Translations under genes and position numbers: made by a program
The notes under the pieces: model-generated
Told to the model about the DNA's origin: nothing
What the model saw: the letters and a program-made list of their open reading frames with translations, nothing else
The model's database searches: none
From: Tranzscheliella williamsii
Lineage: Eukaryota; Basidiomycota; Ustilaginomycetes; Ustilaginales; Ustilaginaceae
Direction: 5' to 3'
Length of the DNA: 64,000 nt
Assembly (NCBI GenBank): GCA_023212725.1
Contig: JALBYF010000038.1
Span: 117,526 to 181,525 of the forward strand
Shown: positions 11,201 to 20,769 of the stretch, in pieces
Numbering within the stretch: position 1 is the first letter of the stretch
Layout of the letters: each line of letters begins with the position of its first letter

Positions 11201-12287
11201 TGTACGTGCTAGCCAGCGGCCTCTCTTCTTCAGCCCGTCGCAGATTCAGGCCTCGATCCGCAAGCCGAGCCCGCCTGCGCATCACGTCGACTTCGGAACC
11301 AAACCTGGTGATCGCCTGGGACTCGACGAGGGCGAGGACGAGTTTGGGTTCGGCAGCGACATCTTGCTCGACATGTCGATGGAGCGGGCGATTGCCAAGG
11401 CCGAGGCGCAGCTCGACGCGCCGGCGCTGCAACCACCGTCGTCGCCGCTGTCGCTGCGGAAGTGCAAGCCGCATCCGCTGGTCACAGCGCTGGCTAGCGA
11501 GATGGGCGACATGACGGACGACGAGGTCGACGACGAAGAGTTGCCGGCGGCGGGGCCATCCAAGACGCCGATGGGGCCGCCGGATTCGGTGCCGCGCGCG
11601 CCGGGCCAGGCGCGTCGCGCAGCGGTGGCCGTGTCGCCGGCGGATGCGGCGTCTTCGTCGCCGATCAAGCTGGTGCAACGGCGACAGCGGCTGCGGAGAG
11701 GGGTGCCTATGCACGACGCGACGCCGAGCCCGACACGTTGCCGACCTGCCGAACCGACAGCGGACACGGCGGCAGCGAGGGGCGCGCGCGCAAAGAGGCG
11801 CACGGCGGGGAAGCGCAAGATCACCAACTCGCCGACGTCGCGCGCACTGTTTCAGTACGAGGCGGAGCGGAGCACCGACGAGGACGTACACCGCGAGCGC
11901 GACGAGCACGACTCCGGCATCGGCACCTCGGACGAGGACGACGACGACCGCGCCGCCGTCGGCGACTTCTGCCCCACCCAGGCCCCCCGCGGCTACCACC
12001 AGCAGAGCATCTACATGCAGTCCATCCTCTCCCAGAAGGCACCCCCCGAATTCCAGCGCCTCCGCCGCGCTCCCTTCCCCGGCCTCGGCGGCCGCTTCGG
12101 CATCCACACCGACACGTCCCCCACCACTCCGCGTCGCACAACCGCACGCCCCATCCCCTCGTCCGAATCAAGACCACGGACCATCGACTCAGACCGTTAC
12201 TCCGAAGACTCGTTCGTCGTCAACGACGAAGAAGACATTGTCTGGGACAGCCACTCCGACGGCCTACCCGACAGCAGCCCCTTCTAG
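8241..12287 (+). CDS. MPH1: ATP-dependent DNA helicase Mph1 / FANCM family
   Basis: Single-exon, 1348-residue superfamily 2 helicase. Around residue 250 it enters the FANCM/Mph1 core (WIYPTNMEKRDYQYNIV), with Walker A PTGLGKT near 280, Walker B/DEAH (VVDEAHKARGKYAY) near 383, motif III SATPG near 413, the family-specific helical insert between the two RecA lobes, and motif VI QRIGRTGRKREGKI near 745. The N-terminus has acidic, Phe-rich FDEFDDFGLDTLDE repeats. The roughly 500-residue C-terminus is Ser/Pro-rich and charged. By family knowledge it unwinds D-loops and remodels stalled forks with the histone-fold MHF proteins, favouring non-crossover repair. Start chosen at the ATG after a clear 5' region; the acidic segment begins straight after it. 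Confidence 0.95.
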   Translation: MAGAEDAVDAIDQFDEFDDFGLDTLDESVLHELDKIESHHGIAATSKAAASLDTSPCLSDGSTAGLVLPSAPSVTQPRDPRLRLSAVSKPSSSRVTAPRPLQLTSSPSVASQSTSSGGRQMTLFGGLTISLQPHAAKVVTQSLGHISISSQTAATADPSTQLARPAGVKTAAKTWDREAYLHRENAKSRDRDGLGSYPDGDTQLSDGLSGAEHDWDVDSKYESVSVPAPIKRKLPPIEHLQLQIDIEEAKTWIYPTNMEKRDYQYNIVQKALFNNVLVALPTGLGKTFIAAVVILNFFRWYPEGKILFMAPSRPLVDQQKTACHRICGLPWDCAIDLTGSTARSRRGDYWQTKRIFYMTPQTLENDIRNHSCDPRQVVCVVVDEAHKARGKYAYGNVIGLLMEVNPHFRVLGLSATPGKDSDSVQEVVDQLHINHIEIRTEEAIDVRPYVFRKREEVVNVPLGRDLNKIKQSWAKLMQAQMDPLLKAGLMRNQDPVLVHPFAVNAIAKDRNRAQILAGKQWLRTNITEVATMALSMQYLMEQSPTMFYNRLKERSRGFNSKGKKSSTQKQQIYANTNTTFAEIIRDLECMQDDKGRILHPKMLALRDVLLRHFDNHAIEQLHDADAFEESGRNVLGGTPQNSSQSETRVMVFCSYRECCAEIVSFLNDSGLRATQFVGQSKDKSGNRGMSQKEQEKVISDFRSGIYNVLVATSIGEEGLDIGSVDLTVCYEAVKDSIRMLQRIGRTGRKREGKIVVLISEGREQHNWQHSKDNYKAVQKEVDSRLYVELFDDVDRMVPDTIAPRPVLKEVEQPEFEPSMVADGKALTAAAKTKAAKAKKAKPKKDPKRNMPDNAILGFLKASKLTKRKRGEVSSASSDDEDIGVGRANETHSQRIRRLIRDDSEEDGNKENLSLSINKAKGKAAGARSSEGDKQDAQQSCTRQVLASPPYLSSPISSPRSPPHSALTPPLPLSSASSRARATGPRNTVRASQRPLFFSPSQIQASIRKPSPPAHHVDFGTKPGDRLGLDEGEDEFGFGSDILLDMSMERAIAKAEAQLDAPALQPPSSPLSLRKCKPHPLVTALASEMGDMTDDEVDDEELPAAGPSKTPMGPPDSVPRAPGQARRAAVAVSPADAASSSPIKLVQRRQRLRRGVPMHDATPSPTRCRPAEPTADTAAARGARAKRRTAGKRKITNSPTSRALFQYEAERSTDEDVHRERDEHDSGIGTSDEDDDDRAAVGDFCPTQAPRGYHQQSIYMQSILSQKAPPEFQRLRRAPFPGLGGRFGIHTDTSPTTPRRTTARPIPSSESRPRTIDSDRYSEDSFVVNDEEDIVWDSHSDGLPDSSPF

Positions 12288-12654
12288 CATAGCCTTTTAG
12301 AACGAGCAGTGTGATATCCCATGTGCCCGAGTGCATAGATCTGAGCAAATCATCGGCATTGGTCAAGACGTCTCAGCCACATGGACGATTTCTGCATGCC
12401 AGTGTTGACGTCCGCGCTCGTCTCGGACCACGTAGTACAATCCGTGTGAGTGTGCGTTGTGCAGATAGCTCGTTGCCGTGGCTATGCGAAAGCGCTTGGA
12501 TGATTCGCAAGGACAAGGCCTAAAAATACAGAAAGGAGGGACGATGCAACGGATGGAGCGGCTGCTGGTCGGGGGCGTGGCAGGGTGTGGCCAAGCGGGA
12601 TGAGGAGCGGGGTGGTATACTGGCGAGCTGGCGCGCGTGTGGGGGTGCGCGGGC
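12288..12654. other. Intergenic between convergent MPH1 and centrin genes
   Basis: About 370 bases of shared 3' flank. No gene, repeat or structured RNA recognised. Confidence 0.5.
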
Positions 12655-13293
12655 CTATGCGTCGTCCATCATGATCTGGATGAATTCATTCTCGTTGATC
12701 TCTCCGTCCTGGTCGAGGTCGAACTCGTCGATCATGGCCTGCAGCTCGTCGTCGTCGAGGGTCTCGCCGAGTTCCTTGGCGACGCGCTTCAGGTTGCGGA
12801 GCGAGATCTTGCCGCTGCCGTCGTCGTCGAAGAGCGCGAACGCCTTGCGGATCTCGTCCATCGGGTCGCGCGAGGCGATCTTTTCGGTCACTGCAGTGCG
12901 CAATACACGCAAAAATGGTCAGCCAGCGTCGACGCCAAAGGGAGGAAACAAGGATGGCGGACACTCACTGATCTTGTTAAAGTCGTCCCATTCGAGCAGG
13001 CCCGAGTTGGTCTTGTCGTGGTCGCGCAGCAGTTTGAGCACCTCGGCCTTTTTCAGATCGAAGCCGAGCGCGCGCATCGCCACCTTGAGCTCGTGGTAGT
13101 CCAGCGCGCCGTCCTTGTCGGTGTCGAAGAGCTCAAAGGCCTCCTTGATCTCTTGCCGCTGCTCGTCGGTCAGCGCGTCCAGCTGCTGCGCGTTGGCGCC
13201 GCGAAGAGCAGAGAGCGACTGCGATGGCGTCGACGCCGCGCCCAGGTTGGCCCGACGCTTGGCCGTCTTGTTGGAAGGCGTATAGAGCGACAT
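12655..13293 (-). CDS. CDC31: Centrin (Cdc31)
   Basis: Two exons on the minus strand (13293-12969 and 12890-12655) give 186 residues. The splice falls inside the codon that makes the highly conserved MTEKI after FNKI, which confirms the junction. Four EF-hands are visible: [36 protein letters not shown] and [12 protein letters not shown]. The central [11 protein letters not shown] is diagnostic of centrins rather than calmodulin. The second hand has a less standard loop. Centrins act at the spindle pole body (half-bridge duplication), in nucleotide excision repair with Rad4/XPC, and in TREX-2 mRNA export. The N-terminus is a short basic Ser/Thr-rich tail. A CAG sits one base before the ATG, so a 5'-UTR intron is possible. 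Confidence 0.95.
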
Positions 13294-13787
13294 ACTGCAC
13301 ACCGGATCCGTCGCAATGCGCAGCTTAGGCGGAAGGCACGTTACAAGCTTGATGCTGATGAGAAGCAAGAGCTCCAGCTTCCCAGCGCATCACCCAAGAA
13401 CAACACTTTTCCATCTCTCTCTCTCTCTCTCTCGCTCACCACCAACACTTTACGCGTATCACTTCCCCCCGCGTCTCAATTATTATCGCACGAGTGTCGA
13501 TGCCGCTGTCCGATCTAACAGCTTACACCATCCCAATCACAAATCACATCCAATTCCAACTCAGCAGCTGCACGTTGGCCTGCATTCATCGATTTCATTT
13601 AGCTGAGCGTGCTCAACTCAGCTTTTGCCTGACGGTAGCCACTCGGTTCCTGCCTCAGCACCATCAGTGTTCACCCCACGCAAGACGTTCATTCTACCCA
13701 CTTTGTCAGCCCATTGGCCGAAGCAGTTGGCAGTTAAATAGCCGCACAAAGTCCTCCCAGCGTCGGCACCCGTCTGCCACAACGGCC
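13294..13787. other. Divergent promoter region centrin / SQS1
   Basis: About 490 bases with a (TC)10 microsatellite at 13414-13433. An open frame enters SQS1 from 13494, but its residues look like untranslated leader rather than protein. Confidence 0.5.
13414..13433. repeat. (TC)10 microsatellite
   Basis: Ten uninterrupted TC dinucleotides in the divergent centrin/SQS1 promoter. On the minus strand it reads as a GA tract. Confidence 0.9.
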
Positions 13788-16700
13788 ATGAGCCAAAGAG
13801 GAGGTGGCGGAGGCGGTTCGTTCTATCCAGGGCGTGGCCGTGGTCGCGGTCGTGGTGGCGGAGGATCCTCGGTCTTCGGTGGGAAAGGGCGGACGCTCGG
13901 AGACGTGTCCTCTTCCGGCTACGATTCTCCCCGAGGCGGCGGTGGCGGTGGCCGGCCCTACCGTGGACGCGGCCGTGGCACCCATCTCGCCGTCCAGGGC
14001 CAGAACCGCGTAGCCTTCGACTACGCAGCGCTCTCACGCCGCCATAGGTCTACTGGGAATGCGCTCGACTCCGATGACGACGCTGATGAAGGCAGCGATC
14101 ACGTCCAAGGCGCAGATTTTGCCCTTGAGCCACACGCCAGCTACAAGCACAAGGTAAAGCCTCACCTCGAAGACGCCACCGTCCCAGAAGCGGACCGGCG
14201 GGCCAGATCGACGCGTGACGCTCAAGCCATACAACAGCTTGTGTCTTCTCAAGTAGCTGCGGGCTCTTCCAAACGCTTGCCCACCCTTCAAAGCAGTGTC
14301 TATCGACCTCCGGCCCACAGGCAGCAGTACAAGAACCGCCCTACACCTGCCGTGTTCCCAGAGTTTCATACTAGCCGCGGTTTAGGCTCAGGATCTCGTC
14401 CTCCAGAAGAGAATGATAATGCCAAATACTTAGCGGGGGTGCCCGGTCTCCGCCACCCCACAAGCGACCAGCGTCGATTTCCCCAGTTTGGTGATCCTGC
14501 AGATCAGGTACGCAACCCCCTTAGAATTCCTGTCGCCTTTGTCAAAGCTTCCCCAGAGCCTGGCCAATCTACCAAACTCCAGGAAGAGTCGAAGAACAGT
14601 GATCAGTCCGCCAATCAACCCGCTTCCAAACTCCTGGAGACGAGGACGCATGTCTCTAATTCTCCCGCTAGGCACGCCGGCCTCGGCTTCTCCAATGGGT
14701 CTAACGCAGCCAGCAACAAGGAGGGCTCAGTACTCCCCGAAGTGACAACTCCCAAAGTTATGGCGTTTGAAGAGGTCTGGAATGACGATGACAACGTGGA
14801 TCAGGGTGAAGTCAACGCGCTCTTGTCTGCCTTCCCTGGATCCAAGGAACTGGCCCCCGGCGAGTCCATGCTTGAGGATGCTTCGTCATGGGCTCTTCCT
14901 GCTTTCCCGATTGCCTCTATCTTGGGTTCCCAGACACCGCAAACAGACAAGTCAGACGCGCAAGAGCAGAACAAACATGCTCTCCTGGACGCCCGCGATC
15001 AAGACCAAGACACAGATGAGATAATGCAACCGCAAATGGTTGACGACGCGGCGCTATCCGAAGAGGATGAGGAGAACATCATCCTTGTGCCCTCACAGAC
15101 TTCGGTCGGGTCCGACAAGAAGCAAGGCGGCCGTCCTAAACAGGGCTTGCCAAGCGTTCAGGCCGCGCAGCCCCCATCCGTGATGGCTGACATCCTGATC
15201 GCGGACGTCGACTCGCTATCCAACGTGGACGAAAAGTCACCAACGCCCGACGGGTTTGTAATTGATTTGACAGGAACCGAACCCGATCAAGACGAGGCAG
15301 AAAAGCCCATCGTTGGCAATTCCACCTCTATGAGGATCGCGCTTGGCGACACTCCGTCAAACACAATGCAGCGCTCGAAGCAGCACTTCTGTAAGACCAG
15401 CAATGGCAAGAACGGCACCAAGCGCGTGCCTAGAGAAGGCGATTCAGATCTAGAATGGGGGAGCGACGGCCCTCCGCCTGCGGAAGGTGACGAAGATGAC
15501 CAGGCATTGGTTGCTGCTGCTGCGAGCATCTCCTTCACCGAAGCCAATGTCTCTCGCGCTCGCACTCAGGATGACATCATTCTCGCGCGTGCTATTCGAG
15601 CTGACCGCCACGAGTGGGAGCCCTACGAAGAAGAGCTCAATCCCCCGCAGCAGTCTGCGAACGGCAAAGCCCGCAAGCGGGGCGGGGAACGAGCTAAGCG
15701 TTCTCTACCTAACCGCGCTATTGGTAAGCGCAACGCTGCTGAGCTAGCAAGCAGCCGGAAAGCTCACCAGGATGCGGTCATTGCCGACTACATGGACAAT
15801 ATCATGAACCAACAACTAGACGAGGATGATGCCGAGGAGGTAAACGGTCTCTTTGAAGAAGGCCAAAACATGACAGTAGAAGCTATGGTTGCAGAAGATG
15901 CATCTTCGTCGACATCCAAGCGCGATGAAAAGCTGCGACCGCTCTCCAAGAAGCTTGATCGAAAGACCGAACTCGACGCTATGATCCAGTTCATCAACGG
16001 CATGGACCCGCAGAAGGGGGGCAAACAGATGAGCTTTGGCGATATCGACGATGAAAATCACATCTCCGAGATCAAAGAGTGGCTCACCGAGAGCGAGGAC
16101 AGTGACGACGACTCCCAAAACGACCGAGAAGCCAAGGTCGATCAGGCCGACATTGGCGCGGATCGCCCCAAGCCAGAAGACTCTGACGCCGATCTTGCTG
16201 AACAGCTGCGCGTCATACTCGAAGGCGACGACGAGAGCAACAGCGAAGAGGATTCGGATAGTAGCAGTACTAGCAGCAGCGACGATGACGATAGCGATGA
16301 TGAGTCCGACGACGATAGCGACGACGATGAAGATGACGGCATGTTCAAGGGTGGTAAGACTTCTTGGGCCGATGAGGATGAAAAGTTTATTCGGGCTTTG
16401 GCCTCTCAAGTGGGAAGCGGCCAGAAATCGCAAAAGAAGCTGTTCAAAGCGATTTCAAGGGGCGACTTTAGCGACATGGTCGATGACGAGATGGAGATTG
16501 ACTCTGATGATCCGGCGTTTGGACTCGGCTCCGTGCCCACAGCGCGCAACGGCAAGCGGAAAGGACGCAAATTCACCGGTGCCGACCTCTGGGCGGAGGA
16601 GCTACAGCAGCAGTGGGACAAGGATCGATCGCGCAAGGCGACCAAGAAGCAGCAACGCGAGATGGAGAAGGCGGCGGCCGCGTTGAATCCCTTCCCGAAT

Positions 16701-17459
16701 ACGCATGGCAAGAAGATTTCCAAGAAGGCGGCGAAGAACATGCGTAAAGCCGAAAAGAGGGAAGCCCGGGCCAATCTAAAGGCGCACAGCAAAGGCGCCT
16801 TGGCGGCCATTAACGCGGCCGGTGGTATCGATGCTGTCGACAAAGGCCTACTGGCCTTTGGAGGCACCGGCACGGATCTGTCTTCTATCGGGCTCGACAA
16901 GCGCTTCGCGTTCAACATGGAGGAATTGAACGAGCAGATCAAGTTTTTCCTGACCCAAAAGGACAGGACCACCCTGACCTTACAGCCCATGGACAAGTTG
17001 GCACGCGCCGAGGTGCATATACTGGCCGACGCCTATCATCTCAAATCGCAGAGCAAGGGTACAGGAAGCAATCGCTTCCCTACGCTTATCAAGACATCCA
17101 AGTCTGGGCTCAATGTCAACTATCACAAGGTGAGGAACCTTGTCGCGTCCAACGCAGGGGCTACGTTTGGCAACGACGCCGGCCGGTCCGACTTTCAAAG
17201 GAAAGGCAAGCGTCGCGTGCAAGGCGGCGCTGCCAAACAGCGCGCTACGCCGTACTCGGCTGGCGGAGGGACGGTGCCGCGCAACAAAGATGGCGAACAG
17301 GTCGGCTTTGGAGCGGACAAGATCGGCGCCGACAATATCGGGCATCGTCTGCTCGCCGCCATGGGCTGGAGCGAGGGCATGGGCATTGGCGTTACCGGCG
17401 GCATCGCCATCCCTGTCGCCGCCACCGTCAAGGTCACCAAGGGCGGCCTCGGTTTCTAG
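13788..17459 (+). CDS. SQS1: G-patch and R3H protein, Sqs1/Pfa1 type
   Basis: Single exon, 1223 residues from the chosen ATG. Order: an RGG/GGG-rich N-terminus (residues 1-65), a long disordered region, a dense Asp/Ser/Glu tract (around 16240-16340), a basic helical part rich in KKxxKxxxKxxRKAEKRE, an R3H-like domain around 1055-1125 (LARAEVHILADAYHL), and a C-terminal G-patch from about 1178 (NIGHRLLAAMGWSEGMGIG). This order and length match yeast Sqs1, which activates the DEAH helicase Prp43 through its G-patch during 20S pre-rRNA maturation and spliceosome turnover. The frame is open for another 98 codons upstream to an ATG at 13494; I prefer 13788 because the RGG region begins there. It converges with the DUF726 gene. 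Confidence 0.88.
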   Translation: MSQRGGGGGGSFYPGRGRGRGRGGGGSSVFGGKGRTLGDVSSSGYDSPRGGGGGGRPYRGRGRGTHLAVQGQNRVAFDYAALSRRHRSTGNALDSDDDADEGSDHVQGADFALEPHASYKHKVKPHLEDATVPEADRRARSTRDAQAIQQLVSSQVAAGSSKRLPTLQSSVYRPPAHRQQYKNRPTPAVFPEFHTSRGLGSGSRPPEENDNAKYLAGVPGLRHPTSDQRRFPQFGDPADQVRNPLRIPVAFVKASPEPGQSTKLQEESKNSDQSANQPASKLLETRTHVSNSPARHAGLGFSNGSNAASNKEGSVLPEVTTPKVMAFEEVWNDDDNVDQGEVNALLSAFPGSKELAPGESMLEDASSWALPAFPIASILGSQTPQTDKSDAQEQNKHALLDARDQDQDTDEIMQPQMVDDAALSEEDEENIILVPSQTSVGSDKKQGGRPKQGLPSVQAAQPPSVMADILIADVDSLSNVDEKSPTPDGFVIDLTGTEPDQDEAEKPIVGNSTSMRIALGDTPSNTMQRSKQHFCKTSNGKNGTKRVPREGDSDLEWGSDGPPPAEGDEDDQALVAAAASISFTEANVSRARTQDDIILARAIRADRHEWEPYEEELNPPQQSANGKARKRGGERAKRSLPNRAIGKRNAAELASSRKAHQDAVIADYMDNIMNQQLDEDDAEEVNGLFEEGQNMTVEAMVAEDASSSTSKRDEKLRPLSKKLDRKTELDAMIQFINGMDPQKGGKQMSFGDIDDENHISEIKEWLTESEDSDDDSQNDREAKVDQADIGADRPKPEDSDADLAEQLRVILEGDDESNSEEDSDSSSTSSSDDDDSDDESDDDSDDDEDDGMFKGGKTSWADEDEKFIRALASQVGSGQKSQKKLFKAISRGDFSDMVDDEMEIDSDDPAFGLGSVPTARNGKRKGRKFTGADLWAEELQQQWDKDRSRKATKKQQREMEKAAAALNPFPNTHGKKISKKAAKNMRKAEKREARANLKAHSKGALAAINAAGGIDAVDKGLLAFGGTGTDLSSIGLDKRFAFNMEELNEQIKFFLTQKDRTTLTLQPMDKLARAEVHILADAYHLKSQSKGTGSNRFPTLIKTSKSGLNVNYHKVRNLVASNAGATFGNDAGRSDFQRKGKRRVQGGAAKQRATPYSAGGGTVPRNKDGEQVGFGADKIGADNIGHRLLAAMGWSEGMGIGVTGGIAIPVAATVKVTKGGLGF

Positions 17460-17665
17460 ACGCTTGCATTGCATAGACCACACCTTGACACCGTTAGCAC
17501 TCATAGAGTTTTTTCATTTGTCCACCGAAAACAAACTTCTGCAAGACTGTTGTTGTGTCTAGGCAGGGATGGAAGGGAGAGGGAATGCGCTTCGGCTCGG
17601 GTATATGGTGTGGAATGCGAGTGAGGGTACAAAGCTGGGGTGTGGGCCGTGACGGGGAGGATGGA

Positions 17666-20287
17666 TCAGTAGTCCAGGGCGCCACAGCGGGCGATGATCT
17701 GGGCGAGCTTGGCGGGGTGGTTGACGTCAAAGTGGCTGGCGATGATGTCAGAGATGTTGATGTTTTCGATGCCAGGGATGGAGTGGATGGGGCGGCTGCC
17801 TGCGACGCGGGGGAGGGTGGCGGTGGTGAGATGATGGAGGGAGGTTGCCGAGCCGAGGCAGGCGGCGATGGCGCAGACCATGTCGTTGGAGGAGAAGGCG
17901 TTGACGAAGCGGCGCTGTACGATGGCGCGGACGCTGCGGAGGGTGGTGGGGGTGGGGGTGATGGGGGCCGAGATGAGGAAGACCGAGTCGACGAGGTGCG
18001 AGGTGTGGTCCGGGTCCTTGGCGAGCTCGGTGAGTGCCGAGAGGATCGTAGCGGCGCCGGTGGAGATGCCGATGAGCACCACGGGGCGGTGGCCCTGGAC
18101 CTCGTTGCGCAGCGCCTCGGCCAGGATGAGCCCGGCGTGGTGCGCCTTTGTCTTGGCGCGGACAAAGACGCCGTCGAGTGTCGCGGACGCGGCGTTGAAG
18201 ACGGTCATGGGCAGCGTGACCGCGGCGATGCCGGCGAGCGCGGTCCGCTTGAGCACCTGTTCGGCCGCCTTGATCCCGCCGGTCCGCATCAGGTTGTCTA
18301 GCATGTAGGAGCGCAACCCCTGCCCGGCCTGTGCCATCATGGCCGCCTCACACTGGATCGCAAACGCATCGCGCCCGTCGGTGGCACGCTCAAAGATGGC
18401 CTCCCACGGCGCCACCTGCTGCCCCTCGTCAAGCAGCAGCCCGCTGCAGCAGATCGTAGCATGCAGACTCGGGATCGCCACCCCCGCCTTGCGTGGCTCC
18501 GTCATCAGCTCGGCGAAAGAGAAGGACGACACGCCCCGGAACCGCCGTTCGACCTTGTACCCCGCCAGCCCGCCCCCGCCGAGCCCGAACAGCGTGCCCA
18601 GCATAATGATCCCCCCCGACGTGGCGAGGAACGAGGCGCCAGTCAGCCCGACCAGTGCAGGCGCAATCAGCGGCGCTGCCAGCCCCCCCGTCAGACCAAT
18701 CACCAGCCCGCCAGCGAGGAACCCGCCGCCCATCGCCGCCCACTTGCCCCACGAGACCTTGTCACGCTCCCGCTTCACCACCGAGCCGCTCTGCTGATTC
18801 ATGTAGTCCGACCGCTGCGACCGCTGCGTCAGCGTCCCCGTCCGCGGGTCCAGCGTTGCGCCCGGCGGGAGTCGCTCAATCAGACCCTTGCCGTCCCTGG
18901 ACGCAGAGACCTTGTTGCCCTCGTCCATGATAAAGTAGATGGTCTGTGCCATCACCTTCTCCGCCAGCCAGACGTGCTTGCCGTCGATCCCCATGGCGGT
19001 GATAGTGACAAAGATGAGCGAGCGCGCGCGCGCATCGTAGTGGCAGATCTCGTTGGGCTTGACGGGCTCTTCCTGCCTTGTCGCGTCGCCGTCAGCAGGT
19101 CGGCCTGAATCTGCCGTCTTGCCGGCCAAATCCTTGCTGGCCGCCGATATTTTGCCCCAACCAGAGACTGTTCCCGCCTTGAGGGAGGTAAAGGCCGACT
19201 TGGACGCGCCGCTCACCATCTTGCCTGCATCCGCCACGGATCGGAGCGTCTCGTTCTCCGCGCCGCTAGCGTTGCGCTTGGCCGTGCCAGGCAATCGGAA
19301 CTGATCCTCCGCTTGGTCACCATCTTGGCGTCGAGGAGGGAGCGGAGGTGGTTTCTCCAAGCGAGCCTCACCCTGCTGCTGCGGTTGAAGACGGAGCTCT
19401 GTCTCGCCGAACAGGATGTCCTGTTCGAACACGGTGGTGGCCCCATCTCTTGCACGCAACTGACCAAGACCGAGGGCGACCAAGAGGAGCTCATGTGCGA
19501 TTTCGATCTCTTGCCCCGCTGATGGGTCGATGGCCCCCTGGACACGCTTAGGGAGCGGCTCGGGGGCCGTAGCGCTCTGTCCATCAGCCAATGCTCGGGA
19601 GTGGCGACGTTGCTCTTCGCTCGACAAGTCGTCCGAGTCGTCGTGCTCGGTCAGGCCCTTATAGTAGTCGGGTAGTTCTTTGGCGTCTTCGTCGTAGGCG
19701 AGCCTGTCCAGGTCGTCGGATCCACTCAGCAGAGACGACGAAATGGGTCGCGCATCAGCGAACGCGTCTTCCATCTCTTGTTTTTGAGCGGCGGACGTGT
19801 CGCTCTGCTCAGGGACAGAAGGCGGCTTGTCATCAATTCCTTTGATAGGTAGGTCGAGATCTGGAAACCTGCGCATGTGATCCGACCCGGACTCGTACTG
19901 CGGTTCGAGGTCGGCCGGCAGTCGCGTTGGCTGCTCGTCTTCGACACGACCTTGAGCGGCTCGGAGCACATCTTCAAGACCGATGGGCCCGGGTGGGAGA
20001 GACTCTAGCTGAATACCTAGATGCTGACATGTGGCGGTCAGGAACTTGTCGCCGTAGTCTTGCCACTCGCGAGCCGCCGCCTGCCCTTGCTCCGACCACG
20101 AGGATGTAGACGGAGCGGTCCGGGAAGGGGCAGAGGAAAGAGCCTCTGCGCGCTCTACATGCCGGCTCACCGCATATTTAACTGCGATGCAAGTAGCGAG
20201 GCGCAGATCGGGTGACCAGCGAGGCGAGTAGGACTGCAGCGCCGAGAGGTCGAGACCGGGCTGGCTCGATGACTTTTTGGAGAACAT
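17666..20287 (-). CDS. DUF726/TMCO4-family membrane protein (Mil1-like)
   Basis: Single exon, 873 residues. The first ATG is at 20287; the open frame upstream has no earlier ATG before 20314. About 440 polar, acidic N-terminal residues are followed by the DUF726 region: a Gly-rich hydrophobic stretch at about 512-580 (likely two or more membrane helices) and then an alpha/beta-hydrolase-like segment with the nucleophile-elbow motif GISTG, Ser at about 742 (RPVVLIGISTGAATI). Yeast YFL034W (Mil1), which binds the AP-1 mu adaptin, and animal TMCO4 belong to this family. Enzymatic activity is not established. A plausible role is at Golgi/endosomal membranes, by family analogy. It is convergent with SQS1 (about 205 bases between stops) and divergent from the Sld7-like gene. 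Confidence 0.82.
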   Translation of the reverse strand: MFSKKSSSQPGLDLSALQSYSPRWSPDLRLATCIAVKYAVSRHVERAEALSSAPSRTAPSTSSWSEQGQAAAREWQDYGDKFLTATCQHLGIQLESLPPGPIGLEDVLRAAQGRVEDEQPTRLPADLEPQYESGSDHMRRFPDLDLPIKGIDDKPPSVPEQSDTSAAQKQEMEDAFADARPISSSLLSGSDDLDRLAYDEDAKELPDYYKGLTEHDDSDDLSSEEQRRHSRALADGQSATAPEPLPKRVQGAIDPSAGQEIEIAHELLLVALGLGQLRARDGATTVFEQDILFGETELRLQPQQQGEARLEKPPPLPPRRQDGDQAEDQFRLPGTAKRNASGAENETLRSVADAGKMVSGASKSAFTSLKAGTVSGWGKISAASKDLAGKTADSGRPADGDATRQEEPVKPNEICHYDARARSLIFVTITAMGIDGKHVWLAEKVMAQTIYFIMDEGNKVSASRDGKGLIERLPPGATLDPRTGTLTQRSQRSDYMNQQSGSVVKRERDKVSWGKWAAMGGGFLAGGLVIGLTGGLAAPLIAPALVGLTGASFLATSGGIIMLGTLFGLGGGGLAGYKVERRFRGVSSFSFAELMTEPRKAGVAIPSLHATICCSGLLLDEGQQVAPWEAIFERATDGRDAFAIQCEAAMMAQAGQGLRSYMLDNLMRTGGIKAAEQVLKRTALAGIAAVTLPMTVFNAASATLDGVFVRAKTKAHHAGLILAEALRNEVQGHRPVVLIGISTGAATILSALTELAKDPDHTSHLVDSVFLISAPITPTPTTLRSVRAIVQRRFVNAFSSNDMVCAIAACLGSATSLHHLTTATLPRVAGSRPIHSIPGIENINISDIIASHFDVNHPAKLAQIIARCGALDY

Positions 20288-20769
20288 AGCATCTCGGAGC
20301 ACGCTAGGAGCCAAAGAGGAGTGTTGCTACGCTGCGACGTTGACGATCAAGTGATGAGACCAGTGAGCGTCAGAGGGAACGAGGAGATCCACGTCAACAG
20401 CCATCCATATCATCCAGAAATAACGCTAAATTTACAAAATAAATCGGTCACCTCGAAGGTGGAGGCACATACATCTTCACACGCACTCACTGTGAGATTC
20501 GATTGTGAGTGTAGAGTGATGTCATATACGTACGTGTGAGTAGCATAAATTCTCTGTTACGGCGGGGAGTGGCAGGCGACGCGACTTTCATCATCTCGCG
20601 CTGCCTGCGCTTTTGGACTGTCTAAGCCACCTACTGGACCTCCTCATCCACCTACGGCCTGGACTTCTGTTGTTCGTCAATGAGACTGCGTTAGGTGCCT
20701 TGATGGCCTCATGCCTGGCATACTCGGTGGTACTCGACCAAGCCGACCTGGCCATCGAGTGTACCACTA
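20288..20769. other. Divergent promoter region DUF726 / Sld7-like
   Basis: About 480 bases. Contains a perfect 11-base inverted repeat CTCACTGTGAG at 20486-20496 and a TACGTACGT palindromic run near 20530. No RNA gene seen. Confidence 0.45.

Noticed and set aside
13494..13787. N-terminal extension of SQS1 to the upstream ATG
   Set aside because: The 98 extra residues look like translated leader (Cys/His/Ser-rich, no motif), and the recognisable RGG region begins at the later ATG.
20486..20496. Inverted repeat CTCACTGTGAG as a terminator
   Set aside because: It lies in a divergent promoter region, is too short for a stable hairpin, and such terminators are not used by RNA polymerase II.
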